A DNA stretch of 17,818 bases from Chitinophagaceae bacterium (GTDB lineage: Bacteria; Bacteroidota; Bacteroidia; Chitinophagales; Chitinophagaceae): assembly GCA_016720745.1 (NCBI GenBank), contig JADKKA010000009.1, forward strand, positions 1 to 17,818. Direction: 5' to 3'. A program made the translations under genes and the position numbers. This document shows positions 1 through 7,978 of this stretch, piece by piece. The notes beneath the pieces are model-generated. The model saw only the letters and a program-made list of their open reading frames with translations, searched no databases and was not told the DNA's origin. The stretch's first letter is position 1. Every line of letters starts with the position of its first letter.

Positions 1-396
1 GGGATATTCAGCTTTAATGGCTTTGAAAGTATCAATATAATATTGCAGACCCAGGTCCGGGTGATGACCGCCCTGTAATAAAAGCTGGTCGCCACCATAT
101 TTCAGGGTTTCTTCAATCTTGCGGCGGTAAGTGGGCATATCGGTGATATAAGCTTCGGCATGCCCGGGAATACGATAAAAATTACAGAACTTACAATTGG
201 CAATGCAAACATTGGTGGTATTTACATTCCGGTCGATCTGCCAGGTTACTTTGCCATGGGGAACCTGTTTTTTACGTAATTCATCAGCAATCAGCATCAG
301 GTCGGCCAGGGGAGCATGATGGTAGAGATAGACCCCTTCTTCTATGGTCAGGAAACCAAAAGAAGCCGCTTTGTCATATATTTCTTGTAACTGCAT
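1..396 (-). CDS. mqnC: MqnC, cyclic dehypoxanthinyl futalosine synthase (5' part, cut by window edge)
   Basis: Radical SAM enzyme of the futalosine route to menaquinone; it cyclises dehypoxanthinyl futalosine in the cytoplasm. The frame is open from the ATG at 396-394 to the left edge, giving 132 residues, about a third of the usual length. The radical SAM cluster motif is C64-x3-C68-x2-C71 in the context NVCIANCKFCNFYR. The stretch GGDQLLLQGGHHPDLG at about residues 100-115 is characteristic of MqnC as opposed to its paralogue MqnE. The start is well placed: the N-terminus aligns with family members as I remember them, and a TACCTTTGC promoter-like element lies just upstream. No frame break is seen. 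The gene is divergent from the aspartyl protease gene. The family call is from recognition of motifs, not from a search. Confidence 0.93.
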   Translation of the reverse strand, partial: MQLQEIYDKAASFGFLTIEEGVYLYHHAPLADLMLIADELRKKQVPHGKVTWQIDRNVNTTNVCIANCKFCNFYRIPGHAEAYITDMPTYRRKIEETLKYGGDQLLLQGGHHPDLGLQYYIDTFKAIKAEYP

Positions 397-399
397 AGT

Positions 400-408
400 G
401 CAAAGGTA
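400..408 (-). promoter_or_regulatory. Bacteroidota -7 promoter element for mqnC
   Basis: On the minus strand this reads TACCTTTGC, an exact match to the Bacteroidota -7 consensus TAnnTTTG. It ends only 3 bases before the mqnC ATG, so transcription would begin at or next to the start codon. I see no convincing -33 TTTG at the expected spacing, so the call rests on the -7 match and its position. Confidence 0.45.
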
Positions 409-551
409 CAGGTTCAACAAAAAAGGGCCGAACGGGTTCAGCAGGCCGTTAAAATGTTTAATTATTATGTAAGCGGAAAGCAGGATTGCATCATTTTATG
501 CAAAAAAATTGTCATAAGAGTGGGAATGCCCCAAATACTAAAAAATACGGG

Positions 552-1750
552 ATGAAACGGATTGTTTATTGCCTTGCCATTGTACACTTTTATTGCAGCG
601 CCTCAGCGGGCGGGCACAGGAGGAATTTATTGAACCCCCTTCTAAATTTATCACCTCCATTCCCTTTATCCAGCTCACAGGAGGTATTGTTATTATGCAG
701 GCAAAACTGGATAATATCGCTGACACACTCAATTTTATCCTGGATACCGGCAGTAGCGGCATATCACTCGACTCAACTACGGCTGATTACCTGAAACTGA
801 AACCCAGTCCTTCCAATCGCACCATCCGCGGGATTGCAGGTATCCGGAATGTAAGTTTCCTGTATAACCGTTCACTCCGTTTGCCGGGTCTCAGCATCGA
901 CAGCCTGAATTTTCATATTAATGACTATAGTATATTAACTACTGTATACGGAGAAAGAATTGATGGAATCATCGGGTATGCCGTACTGAGCCGCTATATC
1001 GTTAAACTGGATTATGATAGTTCAAGAATCACTTTCGCCAGTCCGGGTACCATTCGTTACCCACGGGCAGGCTACCTGCTCAAGCCTAATATTTCCCAGT
1101 TGGTTACCCAGCCCATGCGGGTAAGAGATGCCCGTACGATCAATTCCCGTTTCCTTTTTGATCTGGGTGCGGGTCTTTGCGTACTGTTTTCAAGAGATTT
1201 TATTGATGACAGCAGCCTGCTGGATAAAAAAAGAAAACGCTGGCAGAAAGAAGGAGAAGGATTGGGCGGAAAAATTGATATGGAGCTGACCATCGTGAAA
1301 GAAGTAAAATTGGGTCCCTATAAATTCAGGAATGTGCCTGCTTTTATTTTTGATGATGTATATAATGTCACCTCCTATCCCCAGATGGGCGGTTTACTGG
1401 GGAATGATATCATGCGCCGTTTCAATGTGATCCTGAACTATCCCGGGGGAGATATTTTTATTACACCCAACAGTCATTTTACAGATCTCTTTGATTATTC
1501 TTACACAGGTCTGGAGTTGTACCTCGTAGAAGGAAATGTTATTGTAGGGGATGTAGCTCCCGGGTCACCGGCAGAAGCATCGGGTCTGAAAGAAGGAGAT
1601 GAGGTAATTGCAGTGAACAAAGTGTTTAACCAATCGCTGAACCAGTATAAGATCGCCCTGCAAACACCGAACGAAAGAGTGAAGCTGATCATCCGCAGAA
1701 ACGGAGTGGTGGAAGAAAGAGAGGTCAGGGTTCGCAGCATCCTGCACTGA
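552..1750 (+). CDS. Secreted retropepsin-like aspartyl protease with C-terminal PDZ domain (frameshifted near the start)
   Basis: Probable periplasmic or surface aspartic peptidase. Numbering from the TTG at 569, where the main frame becomes uninterrupted, the first catalytic motif is DTGSSG at residues 59-64. The flap/hydrophobic motif DGIIG is at 132-136 and a second aspartate motif, DLGAG, is at 198-202. This fits the two-lobed bacterial aspartyl protease family. A PDZ domain fills about residues 312-390 (GDVAPGSPAEASGLKEGDEV). The natural start is probably the ATG at 552, which encodes a good signal peptide (MKRIVYCLAIVHFYCSASAG) in another frame. One missing base, best placed in the GGG at 612-614 (or TTTT at 588-591), joins it to AQEEF as an AQ-type cleavage site and gives 399 residues. 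The second motif has Leu where Thr is usual. Substrate unknown. Confidence 0.85.
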
Positions 1751-1796
1751 TCCCTTTTCAGGCAGTGCTTTCAACGGAATTTCAATAACTTTACAT

Positions 1797-1826
1797 CGCC
1801 CTCCTTTGCGAAAGCATTGGGGGGCG
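1797..1826 (+). other. GAAA-capped hairpin in the leader of the M16 peptidase gene
   Basis: The outer stem 1797-1804 pairs with 1819-1826 (8 pairs, one G-U). It is followed by a TT/TT internal loop, then TGC/GCA pairs and a GAAA tetraloop at 1810-1813. No T-tract follows, so it is not a typical intrinsic terminator for the upstream gene. A weak -7-like TAACTTTA at 1786-1793 would put the transcript start at the base of this hairpin. It lies 29 bases ahead of the M16 ATG. Role unknown. Confidence 0.4.
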
Positions 1827-1855
1827 CATTATCTTAAAGGAACGCAATTAATTGT

Positions 1856-3094
1856 ATGATACAGTTTGAAAAATTTATTTTGTCCAATGGTCTGCGCGTC
1901 ATTGTACACCAGGATCTCAGCACACCGATGGCTGTGGTGAACCTGATGTATGATGTGGGGGCACGGGACGAAGATCCGGAACGTACCGGCTTTGCACATT
2001 TGTTTGAACACCTCATGTTCGGAGGATCTGTCAATATTCCCAGTTATGATGAGCCACTCCAGATGGCCGGTGGTGAAAACAATGCCTATACTACTAACGA
2101 TCTTACTAATTATTATATTCAGTTACCTGCCGATAATCTGGAAACAGCTTTCTGGCTCGAAAGTGACCGGATGCTCTCCCTGGCATTTAGTAAAAAAAGC
2201 CTCGATGTGCAACGCAAGGTCGTATGCGAAGAGTTCAAGGAACATTATCTCACCAAACCTTATGGAGATGTGTGGCATAAAATGCGGGAGCTGGCTTATA
2301 CCACCCACCCGTACCGCTGGATGACGATCGGTAAAGAGCTTTCCCATATTGAAAATGCAGCCCTCACTGACGTGGAGCATTTCTTTTTCAAGCATTATCG
2401 TCCGGTCAATGCTGTGTTAGTGGTTGCAGGAAATGTAACGGTTGAGAAAGTAAAGACCCTGGCAGAAAAATGGTTTGGAGATATACCCTCCGGTGAAAAA
2501 TATCGTCGTAACCTGCCGCAGGAACCGGAACAAACTGCCGCTCGCAAACAAGTTATTCAGTCCAATGTACCGCTGGATGCATTCTACAAATGCTGGCATA
2601 TGGCAGGCCGGCTGGACAGAAGATATTATATCGCTGATCTGCTCGGCGATATTCTCAGCGGGGGCGGTTCATCCCGTTTGTATCAGTCGCTGGTAAAAGA
2701 AAAAAAATTATTCAGCAGTATTGAGTGTTTTCATTTCGGCAGTACCGATGCCGGACTGATGGCTATTGAAGGAAAACTGGTAAAAGGCGTACAGATAGAT
2801 GAGGCTGAAAAAGCGGTTGAAGCGGAGTTGGATAAAATGAAAAATGAGCTGGTATCCGCCAGTGAATTACAAAAAGTAAAGAACAAAACTGAAAGCATGA
2901 TTGCTTTTGAAGACATGAGCGTGATGAGCAGGGCCAACAGCCTGGCTTATTACGAACTGTTGGGAGATGCTTCCTGGATGAATTTTGAGCTGGAGAAATA
3001 TGCATCGGTCAGTGCAGAAGATATTCTCCAGGAATGCAGGAACATATTCCGGGAAACTAATAGCAATACGATACATTATCTATCCAATAATTAA
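1856..3094 (+). CDS. M16 family zinc metallopeptidase, catalytic subunit (insulinase/pitrilysin-like)
   Basis: Zinc peptidase of the clan with the inverted HxxEH motif. The metal ligands are visible as H48-x2-E51-H52 in FAHLFEHLMFGG, with the third ligand most likely E126 in VVCEEF, 74 residues on, the spacing the family uses. The 412-residue length fits the small, two-domain, processing-peptidase-like M16B form. The C-terminal domain carries the GGGSSRLYQSLVKEKKL segment typical of the family. No signal peptide is evident, so it is probably cytoplasmic or associated with its partner. The start ATG has AAGGAA 17 bases upstream. The frame is intact. The next gene begins 11 bases after the stop and encodes the non-catalytic partner, so the two are almost certainly co-transcribed and heterodimeric. 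Confidence 0.93.
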   Translation: MIQFEKFILSNGLRVIVHQDLSTPMAVVNLMYDVGARDEDPERTGFAHLFEHLMFGGSVNIPSYDEPLQMAGGENNAYTTNDLTNYYIQLPADNLETAFWLESDRMLSLAFSKKSLDVQRKVVCEEFKEHYLTKPYGDVWHKMRELAYTTHPYRWMTIGKELSHIENAALTDVEHFFFKHYRPVNAVLVVAGNVTVEKVKTLAEKWFGDIPSGEKYRRNLPQEPEQTAARKQVIQSNVPLDAFYKCWHMAGRLDRRYYIADLLGDILSGGGSSRLYQSLVKEKKLFSSIECFHFGSTDAGLMAIEGKLVKGVQIDEAEKAVEAELDKMKNELVSASELQKVKNKTESMIAFEDMSVMSRANSLAYYELLGDASWMNFELEKYASVSAEDILQECRNIFRETNSNTIHYLSNN

Positions 3095-3105
3095 GAAAGG
3101 AATTT

Positions 3106-4380
3106 ATGCCAGACAGGAAACAGGCACCAGTCATTGTGGATGCAGTGGATTTTGATCTCCGGTTAAAACATGCGGAGAAGATTGTTTTAAACAATGGGGT
3201 AGAAGTGTATGCCGTAAACGCCGGTGCGGAAGAAGTGATGTCGCTGGAATGGGTATTTTATGCCGGGAACTGGTTCGAGGAAAAAAACCTGGTTGCTGCG
3301 ACCAGTAATTTTTTACTCCGCAACGGAACACAGCAAAAGACGGCATTTCAGCTGAATGAACATTTTGAATATTATGGAGCCTATCTCAACCGGGCCTGTT
3401 ATAATGAAACAGCTACTGTTACGCTGCACTGCCTGAATAAGCATATACAGGAATTGCTGCCGGTAGTGAGGGAACTGATTACAGATTCGGTGATGCCGCA
3501 GGAAGAACTGGATACCTACCGGCAGAACATGAAGCAAAGGCTGAAAGTAAACCTGAAGAAAAGTGATTTTGTGGCCAGCCGGCTGATTGATGCCTATGTA
3601 TATGGTGAAGATCATCCGTATGGTAAATACACCCGCCTGGATGATTTTGACCTGCTCAACAGAGAGGAGTTAATGAGTTTTTACAAACAATATTATCAGC
3701 AGGGAAAGTTTGTCATGTTTGTTGCCGGCCGTCTTCCTTCAGGATGGCAGGAAATGCTCAACCGTTATTTTGGTGACCTGCCGAATACAGCTGTTGCCAT
3801 GAACCCAATGAGCATGCAGCCGGTGGCTGAAAAAAAATCAAGAGTGATCAATGATGCCGAAGGCGTGCAGGGTTCTATCCGGATGGCCCGCCCTTTTTTC
3901 AATCGCCATCACCCTGATTTTGTAAAAGCGATGGTACTGAATACGCTGTTCGGCGGATTTTTTGGGTCCCGGCTGATGAGTAATATCCGGGAAGATAAAG
4001 GGTACACTTATGGCATACACAGTTTTCTGCAAAACCATATACACGATTCGGCCTGGGTGATTTCAACAGAAGCAGGTAAGGATGTGTGTGAGGCTACGAT
4101 TGAAGAAGTGTATAAGGAAATGAAAATTTTAAGAGAGGACCTGGTCGATGAAGAAGAATTGCTATTAGTGAGGAATTACATGATGGGCAGTATCCTGGGT
4201 GACCTTGACGGTCCTTTTCAGATCATTGCCCGATGGAAGAATATTGTTCTGAATAATCTGACCGACCAATATTTTTACGACTCCATCCATACCATCAAAA
4301 CCATTTCAGCAGAAGAACTGCGGGCGCTGGCACAAAAATACCTGCAGCCCGAGAGCTTTTATGAACTGGTGGTGGTATAA
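3106..4380 (+). CDS. M16 family peptidase, non-catalytic subunit
   Basis: Second half of an M16B pair. The 424-residue protein has the two-lobe layout of the family, but the HxxEH zinc motif is absent. The region where it should lie reads NFLLRNGTQQKTAFQLNEHF. The C-terminal domain keeps the conserved Arg/Tyr element, SNIREDKGYTYGIHSFLQ, which in characterised pairs positions substrate in the partner's active site. It is preceded by AAAGGAA at a good ribosome-binding distance from the ATG and lies 11 bases after the catalytic subunit. It is expected to form a heterodimer that degrades peptides or processes precursors. The stop is 2 bases from the end of the convergent T9SS gene, leaving no room for a terminator between them. 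The frame is intact. Confidence 0.92.
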   Translation: MPDRKQAPVIVDAVDFDLRLKHAEKIVLNNGVEVYAVNAGAEEVMSLEWVFYAGNWFEEKNLVAATSNFLLRNGTQQKTAFQLNEHFEYYGAYLNRACYNETATVTLHCLNKHIQELLPVVRELITDSVMPQEELDTYRQNMKQRLKVNLKKSDFVASRLIDAYVYGEDHPYGKYTRLDDFDLLNREELMSFYKQYYQQGKFVMFVAGRLPSGWQEMLNRYFGDLPNTAVAMNPMSMQPVAEKKSRVINDAEGVQGSIRMARPFFNRHHPDFVKAMVLNTLFGGFFGSRLMSNIREDKGYTYGIHSFLQNHIHDSAWVISTEAGKDVCEATIEEVYKEMKILREDLVDEEELLLVRNYMMGSILGDLDGPFQIIARWKNIVLNNLTDQYFYDSIHTIKTISAEELRALAQKYLQPESFYELVVV

Positions 4381-4382
4381 AA

Positions 4383-5546
4383 TTATTCCCTGATAAAATT
4401 TGTTTTGTACAAGAGCCCGTCATTGTTTTCGGCCTGCAGGTGGTAGACGCCATTTTTCAGTGCATGAATATCTACTCTTCCATTGCTATTGGATGTATTG
4501 ATTACCAGTCGGCCAGTTGCATCAAATATTTTGATAGAACTGAACTGTACATTGCCGGGCACCGTTACCTGGATCATACTTCTTGAGGGATTCGGAAAAA
4601 TGCTGATGTCTTTATTATCAGATACTTCTCTGATCATTACAATTCCTGAGAAACTGTATTTTCCATCGATATCCACTTGTCGGATCCGGTAAAGGGTATT
4701 ACCGCTTCCCGGTGCAGGATCAAATGCACTATAGGTATTCAGACTGCTGTTGCCAAGGGCTGCAACTTCACTGATGGCAGTGTACTGCTGACCGTCCTTA
4801 CTTCTTTCTACAATATATTTCAACACAGCAGTTTCGCTGGTAGTGGCCCATTTCAATAATACTGAACCATTGGATTGGCAGTTACCGGTAAAGGAAACCC
4901 ATTTAACCGGCAATACACCAGACCAGCTGAAGTTGCCGATGGAAAAACTTCGGTTACCGGCGCCAGGATTGTTGGGGTTGTTGGCATAAGAAACGGTTAA
5001 ACTGGTTACCCCGCTGATGATGCTCACATCAGCAAAATCATCGGTTGTATTACCCTGTGTTCCCCTTGCAATGGCAGTGGTAGTTCCACTACCGGTTATC
5101 GTTGGCCCGGAGGGAGTGGTCATGGTAATATTTTGTCCGGTAGATCCATTCACTGCCGTAACGGTAGCCTGGTCGCCGCTGGAGGCATCAGTCCCGTCTA
5201 TGTCATAAATGCGAAAGGATAAACCGGTGACAGCCGGACTGAAAGTAAAAGTATAAGCTACAAGTTCACCGGTAGCAACAAAAGTAACAGAGGAACGTAG
5301 TGCACAGTTTACTGCACAATCGTTAGCAGTGCCTGAAGGGTCAGCTGCATATTTAATCGGAAAGCTGCCGTTAATCCGGTTGGTGTTACCGGTTACATTC
5401 AGGGAAACGGCGGTGGCCGGGCTGCCTATTGACCCGAAACTGGTACTCAGGGAGCCGGTGGTATAAGACACGGTATTCCAGTTCAAATCCTGGCCGAAAC
5501 AGCTGCTGGTACATAATAAGGCCAGGAGCCACAAGGTATTTTTCAT
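4383..5546 (-). CDS. Secreted protein with type IX secretion C-terminal sorting domain
   Basis: A 387-residue exported protein. A signal peptide (MKNTLWLLALLCTSSCFGQ) is followed by a Thr/Ser/Gly/Asn-rich beta-type region to about residue 205 that I cannot assign. Then comes an Ig/FnIII-like module at about 212-307 (LPVKWVSFTG, YIVERSKDGQQY, YRIRQVDIDGKYSFSG) commonly found just ahead of sorting domains. The last ~75 residues are a type A T9SS sorting domain, with ISIFPNPS at its start, a central KIFDATGRLV and a final basic/aromatic TNFIRE. It should pass the inner membrane by Sec and the outer membrane by T9SS, and end on the cell surface or be released. Several Cys in the N-terminal region (for example NDCAVNCALRS) may form disulfides. 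No catalytic motif is seen. An adhesive or structural role is inference. Confidence 0.9.
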   Translation of the reverse strand: MKNTLWLLALLCTSSCFGQDLNWNTVSYTTGSLSTSFGSIGSPATAVSLNVTGNTNRINGSFPIKYAADPSGTANDCAVNCALRSSVTFVATGELVAYTFTFSPAVTGLSFRIYDIDGTDASSGDQATVTAVNGSTGQNITMTTPSGPTITGSGTTTAIARGTQGNTTDDFADVSIISGVTSLTVSYANNPNNPGAGNRSFSIGNFSWSGVLPVKWVSFTGNCQSNGSVLLKWATTSETAVLKYIVERSKDGQQYTAISEVAALGNSSLNTYSAFDPAPGSGNTLYRIRQVDIDGKYSFSGIVMIREVSDNKDISIFPNPSRSMIQVTVPGNVQFSSIKIFDATGRLVINTSNSNGRVDIHALKNGVYHLQAENNDGLLYKTNFIRE

Positions 5547-5568
5547 AAGGAATTCAATTTAAGGATAA

Positions 5569-5577
5569 CCAAAGATA
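5569..5577 (-). promoter_or_regulatory. -7 promoter element for the T9SS-sorted protein
   Basis: The minus strand reads TATCTTTGG, matching TAnnTTTG, 22 bases upstream of the ATG. A T-rich tract (TTTTT, 5590-5594) lies roughly where a -33 element would be. The remaining 195-bp divergent spacer to the E1 gene shows no other clear feature. Confidence 0.4.
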
Positions 5578-5729
5578 GGGGAATAGGTAAAAACACTTAA
5601 TTTGACCCTGCATTTTAGTTATTCACTATTCACATAGTTCCGGGGCTATTTCGGGAGAATGAAGCTGATATCTGACAGGTTAATGCAATGAGGAAGAAGC
5701 TGAAGCCGGGGACTCTGCACGATCTTAAT

Positions 5730-5738
5730 TAGGTTTGC
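5730..5738 (+). promoter_or_regulatory. -7 promoter element abutting the E1 start codon
   Basis: Reads TAGGTTTGC, an exact TAnnTTTG match, and is followed by only three A residues before the ATG at 5742. This predicts a leaderless or near-leaderless transcript, the same arrangement as for mqnC. No strong -33 element is visible. Confidence 0.4.
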
Positions 5739-5741
5739 AAA

Positions 5742-7735
5742 ATGAATTTCGATAAAAAGGACTTGTCAAACGATCAGCTTATTCAGTTTTACCGTTCTCT
5801 TCTCTGGCCGCGAATGATTGAGGAGAAAATGCTGGTACTCCTTCGCCAGGGTAAAATTTCCAAATGGTTTAGCGGGATTGGCCAGGAAGCTATTTCGGTA
5901 GGTGCCACCCTGGCCCTCGACAATGATGAATGGATCATGCCCCTGCACCGGAACCTCGGTGTTTTCACTACCCGTGATATGCCCCTGCACCAATTATTTA
6001 TGCAATGGCAGGGCGCACAGGAAGGTTATAGCAAAGGAAGAGAAAGAAGTTTTCATTTCGGCAACAGCGAGCACCATATCTGCGGAATGATTTCTCATCT
6101 GGGTCCGCAACTGGCCATTGCCGACGGAGTGGCATTGGCTCATAAGCTGAGAAAAGAAAAAAAAGTATCACTGGCATTTACCGGAGATGGTGGTACCAGT
6201 GAAGGAGATTTTCATGAAGCATTGAATGTGGCAGCAGTCTGGGATCTGCCAGTGATTTTTATTATTGAAAATAACGGGTATGGTTTAAGTACTCCGGTAA
6301 ATGAACAGTACCGTTGTATCAGTCTGGTCGATAAAGCCAAAGGATATGGGATGGAAGGTGTGCAGATTGATGGGAATAACCTGCTTACTGTTTATGATAC
6401 GATCAGGGAAAGGGGTATTGTATTAAACACCAGAAACCCTATCTGGTGGAATGCATGACTTTCAGGATGCGTGGACATGAAGAAGCCAGTGGCACCAAGT
6501 ATGTGCCGCAGGATCTGTTTCGGCTCTGGGAGCAAAAGGATCCGATTAAAAATTATGAGCAATACCTGATTGAAACCGGAGTACTCGATGAATCAACGGT
6601 AACAGCCATCAGGAATGAGTTCAAAGAAAAAATTGAATCAGAACTGGCCATGGGTTTTGAAACCCGCCCGGTACAGGCGAATACGGAAGAAGAACTGGAA
6701 GATGTATTTGCTGCTAAACCGGCAATGCAGGATGTGAAAGTACTGGATCGCTTAGATGATAACAATGCAGGTTCCGAAAAAAGACTGATCGATGCCATCG
6801 GTGAAGGATTGAAGCAATCCATGCAGCAGCATCCGAACCTGATTTTGATGGGACAGGATATTGCCGAATATGGTGGAGCGTTTAAAATAACGGAAGGGTT
6901 TGTACAGGAATTCGGGAAAGAAAGAGTACGCAACACACCATTATGTGAAAGTGCCATTGTGGGAGCGGCATTGGGTTTATCATTGAAAGGATTCAAGAGC
7001 ATGATGGAAATGCAGTTTGCCGATTTTGTAACGGTGGGCTTTAACCAGATCGTGAATAACCTGGCCAAGATCCATTACCGCTGGGGACAAAATGCGGATG
7101 TGGTCATCAGGATGCCCACAGGTGGTGGCGTGGGTGCCGGGCCATTTCATAGTCAGAGTAATGAAGCCTGGTTCACGAAAGTACCCGGACTAAAAGTGGT
7201 ATACCCCTCTTCTCCATTTGATGCCAAGGGTTTGCTGATTGCAGCGATCAATGATCCCAATCCGGTTTTATTTTTTGAACACAAGGCGCTCTATCGTTCC
7301 ATCAGCGGGCGGGTACCGGCCGACTACTACGAAATTCCTATTGGGAAAGCCTGTTCAGTGAGGACAGGAGAAGATATTTCGATCATTACTTATGGCAGTG
7401 GCGTTCATTGGGCTGTGCATTATGCCGAAGCACATCCGGAAACATCTATTGATATATTGGATCTGCGAACCCTGGCCCCGTTGGATTACCTGGCCATCCG
7501 ACAATCGGTTGAAAGAACCGGTCGTGTACTGATATTACATGAAGACACATTGATAGGCGGTATCGGTGGTGAAATAGCTGCCTGGATCGGAGAGCACTGT
7601 TTTCAGTTACTCGATGCCCCGGTGATGCGTTGTGCCTCATTGGATACGCCGGTACCATTTAATATTGAATTGGAAAATAATTTCCTGGCGAAAGCGAGAT
7701 TGGAAGAAAACATGCTGCAGTTACTGAATTATTAA
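5742..7735 (+). CDS. 2-oxoacid dehydrogenase E1 component, fused alpha and beta subunits (one frameshift)
   Basis: Thiamine-diphosphate-dependent E1 of a branched-chain or pyruvate-type 2-oxoacid dehydrogenase complex; it decarboxylates the oxoacid and acylates lipoyl-E2. The alpha half carries the TPP/Mg motif GDGG at 148-151 with NN at 177-178, and the phosphorylation-loop-like YRGH counterpart appears as FRMRGHEE. The beta half (from about residue 340) shows GQDIAEYGGAFKIT, FADFVTVGFNQIVNN and TPVPFN near the C-terminus. As read, the frame stops at 6458 (238 residues) and the rest is open in another frame from 6446 to 7735. One extra G in the GGGG at 6412-6415 joins them and gives 664 residues, the normal size of the Bacteroidota alpha/beta fusion. 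Which oxoacid it uses cannot be told from sequence. No E2 or E3 gene is nearby. Confidence 0.92.
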
Positions 7736-7780
7736 TACCCATAGCGGATTTCCTGCATTTTTAAATTAAAACAACCTCTA

Positions 7781-7972
7781 CTACAGCTCCGGAACCGGGT
7801 TGCTACCCGTTCGGGTACTTGTACCATCCTGCAAGAAATAATAATTTCCCTGCCGCAAACTATCATCAGTCAGCCGCGATATTTTTTGTTTTGCCTCTTC
7901 ACCGCCTACGATTGGGGAAGCAAAAGACAGCAAATGATGAATAACAGAACAGTAGGCTCTTCCGGTTAAATT
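7781..7972 (-). pseudogene. Unrecognised coding remnant, C-terminal part only
   Basis: In the 243-bp gap between the E1 gene and the FnIII protein, the minus strand holds an open frame ending in TAG at 7783-7781. It has natural-looking composition (SPIVGGEEAKQKISRL, RQGNYYFLQDGTSTRTG). It lacks an ATG; the only candidates are a TTG at 7933-7931 or a start lost upstream, where the frame hits a stop inside the next gene. It may be the tail of a truncated gene or chance. I do not recognise the family. It overlaps the putative promoter region of the FnIII gene. Confidence 0.3.
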
Positions 7973-7978
7973 GATTAT

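Noticed and set aside
486..503. Short inverted repeat TTGCAT / ATGCAA with a 6-base loop in the mqnC-protease spacer
   Set aside because: Only six pairs, with no T-tract on the relevant strand; expected by chance in AT-rich intergenic DNA.
486..794. Open frame of 102 codons overlapping the aspartyl protease start
   Set aside because: Only its first part (from 552) makes sense, as the signal peptide of the protease in the wrong frame. The rest is an out-of-frame reading of the protease gene.
4378..4390. Intrinsic terminator between the convergent M16 and T9SS genes
   Set aside because: The stops are 2 bases apart and I see no hairpin with a T-tract on either strand there.
6553..7068. 171-codon minus-strand open frame inside the E1 gene, the longest antisense frame in the window
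   Set aside because: Mirrors a conserved gene on the plus strand; its Ser/Pro/Cys-rich translation has no recognisable motif and is typical antisense shadow.
6446..7735. Separate E1 beta gene starting at the GTG at 6446
   Set aside because: The first residues (ECMTFRMRGHEE) are the conserved end of the alpha subunit, so this is not a natural start but the continuation after a lost base.
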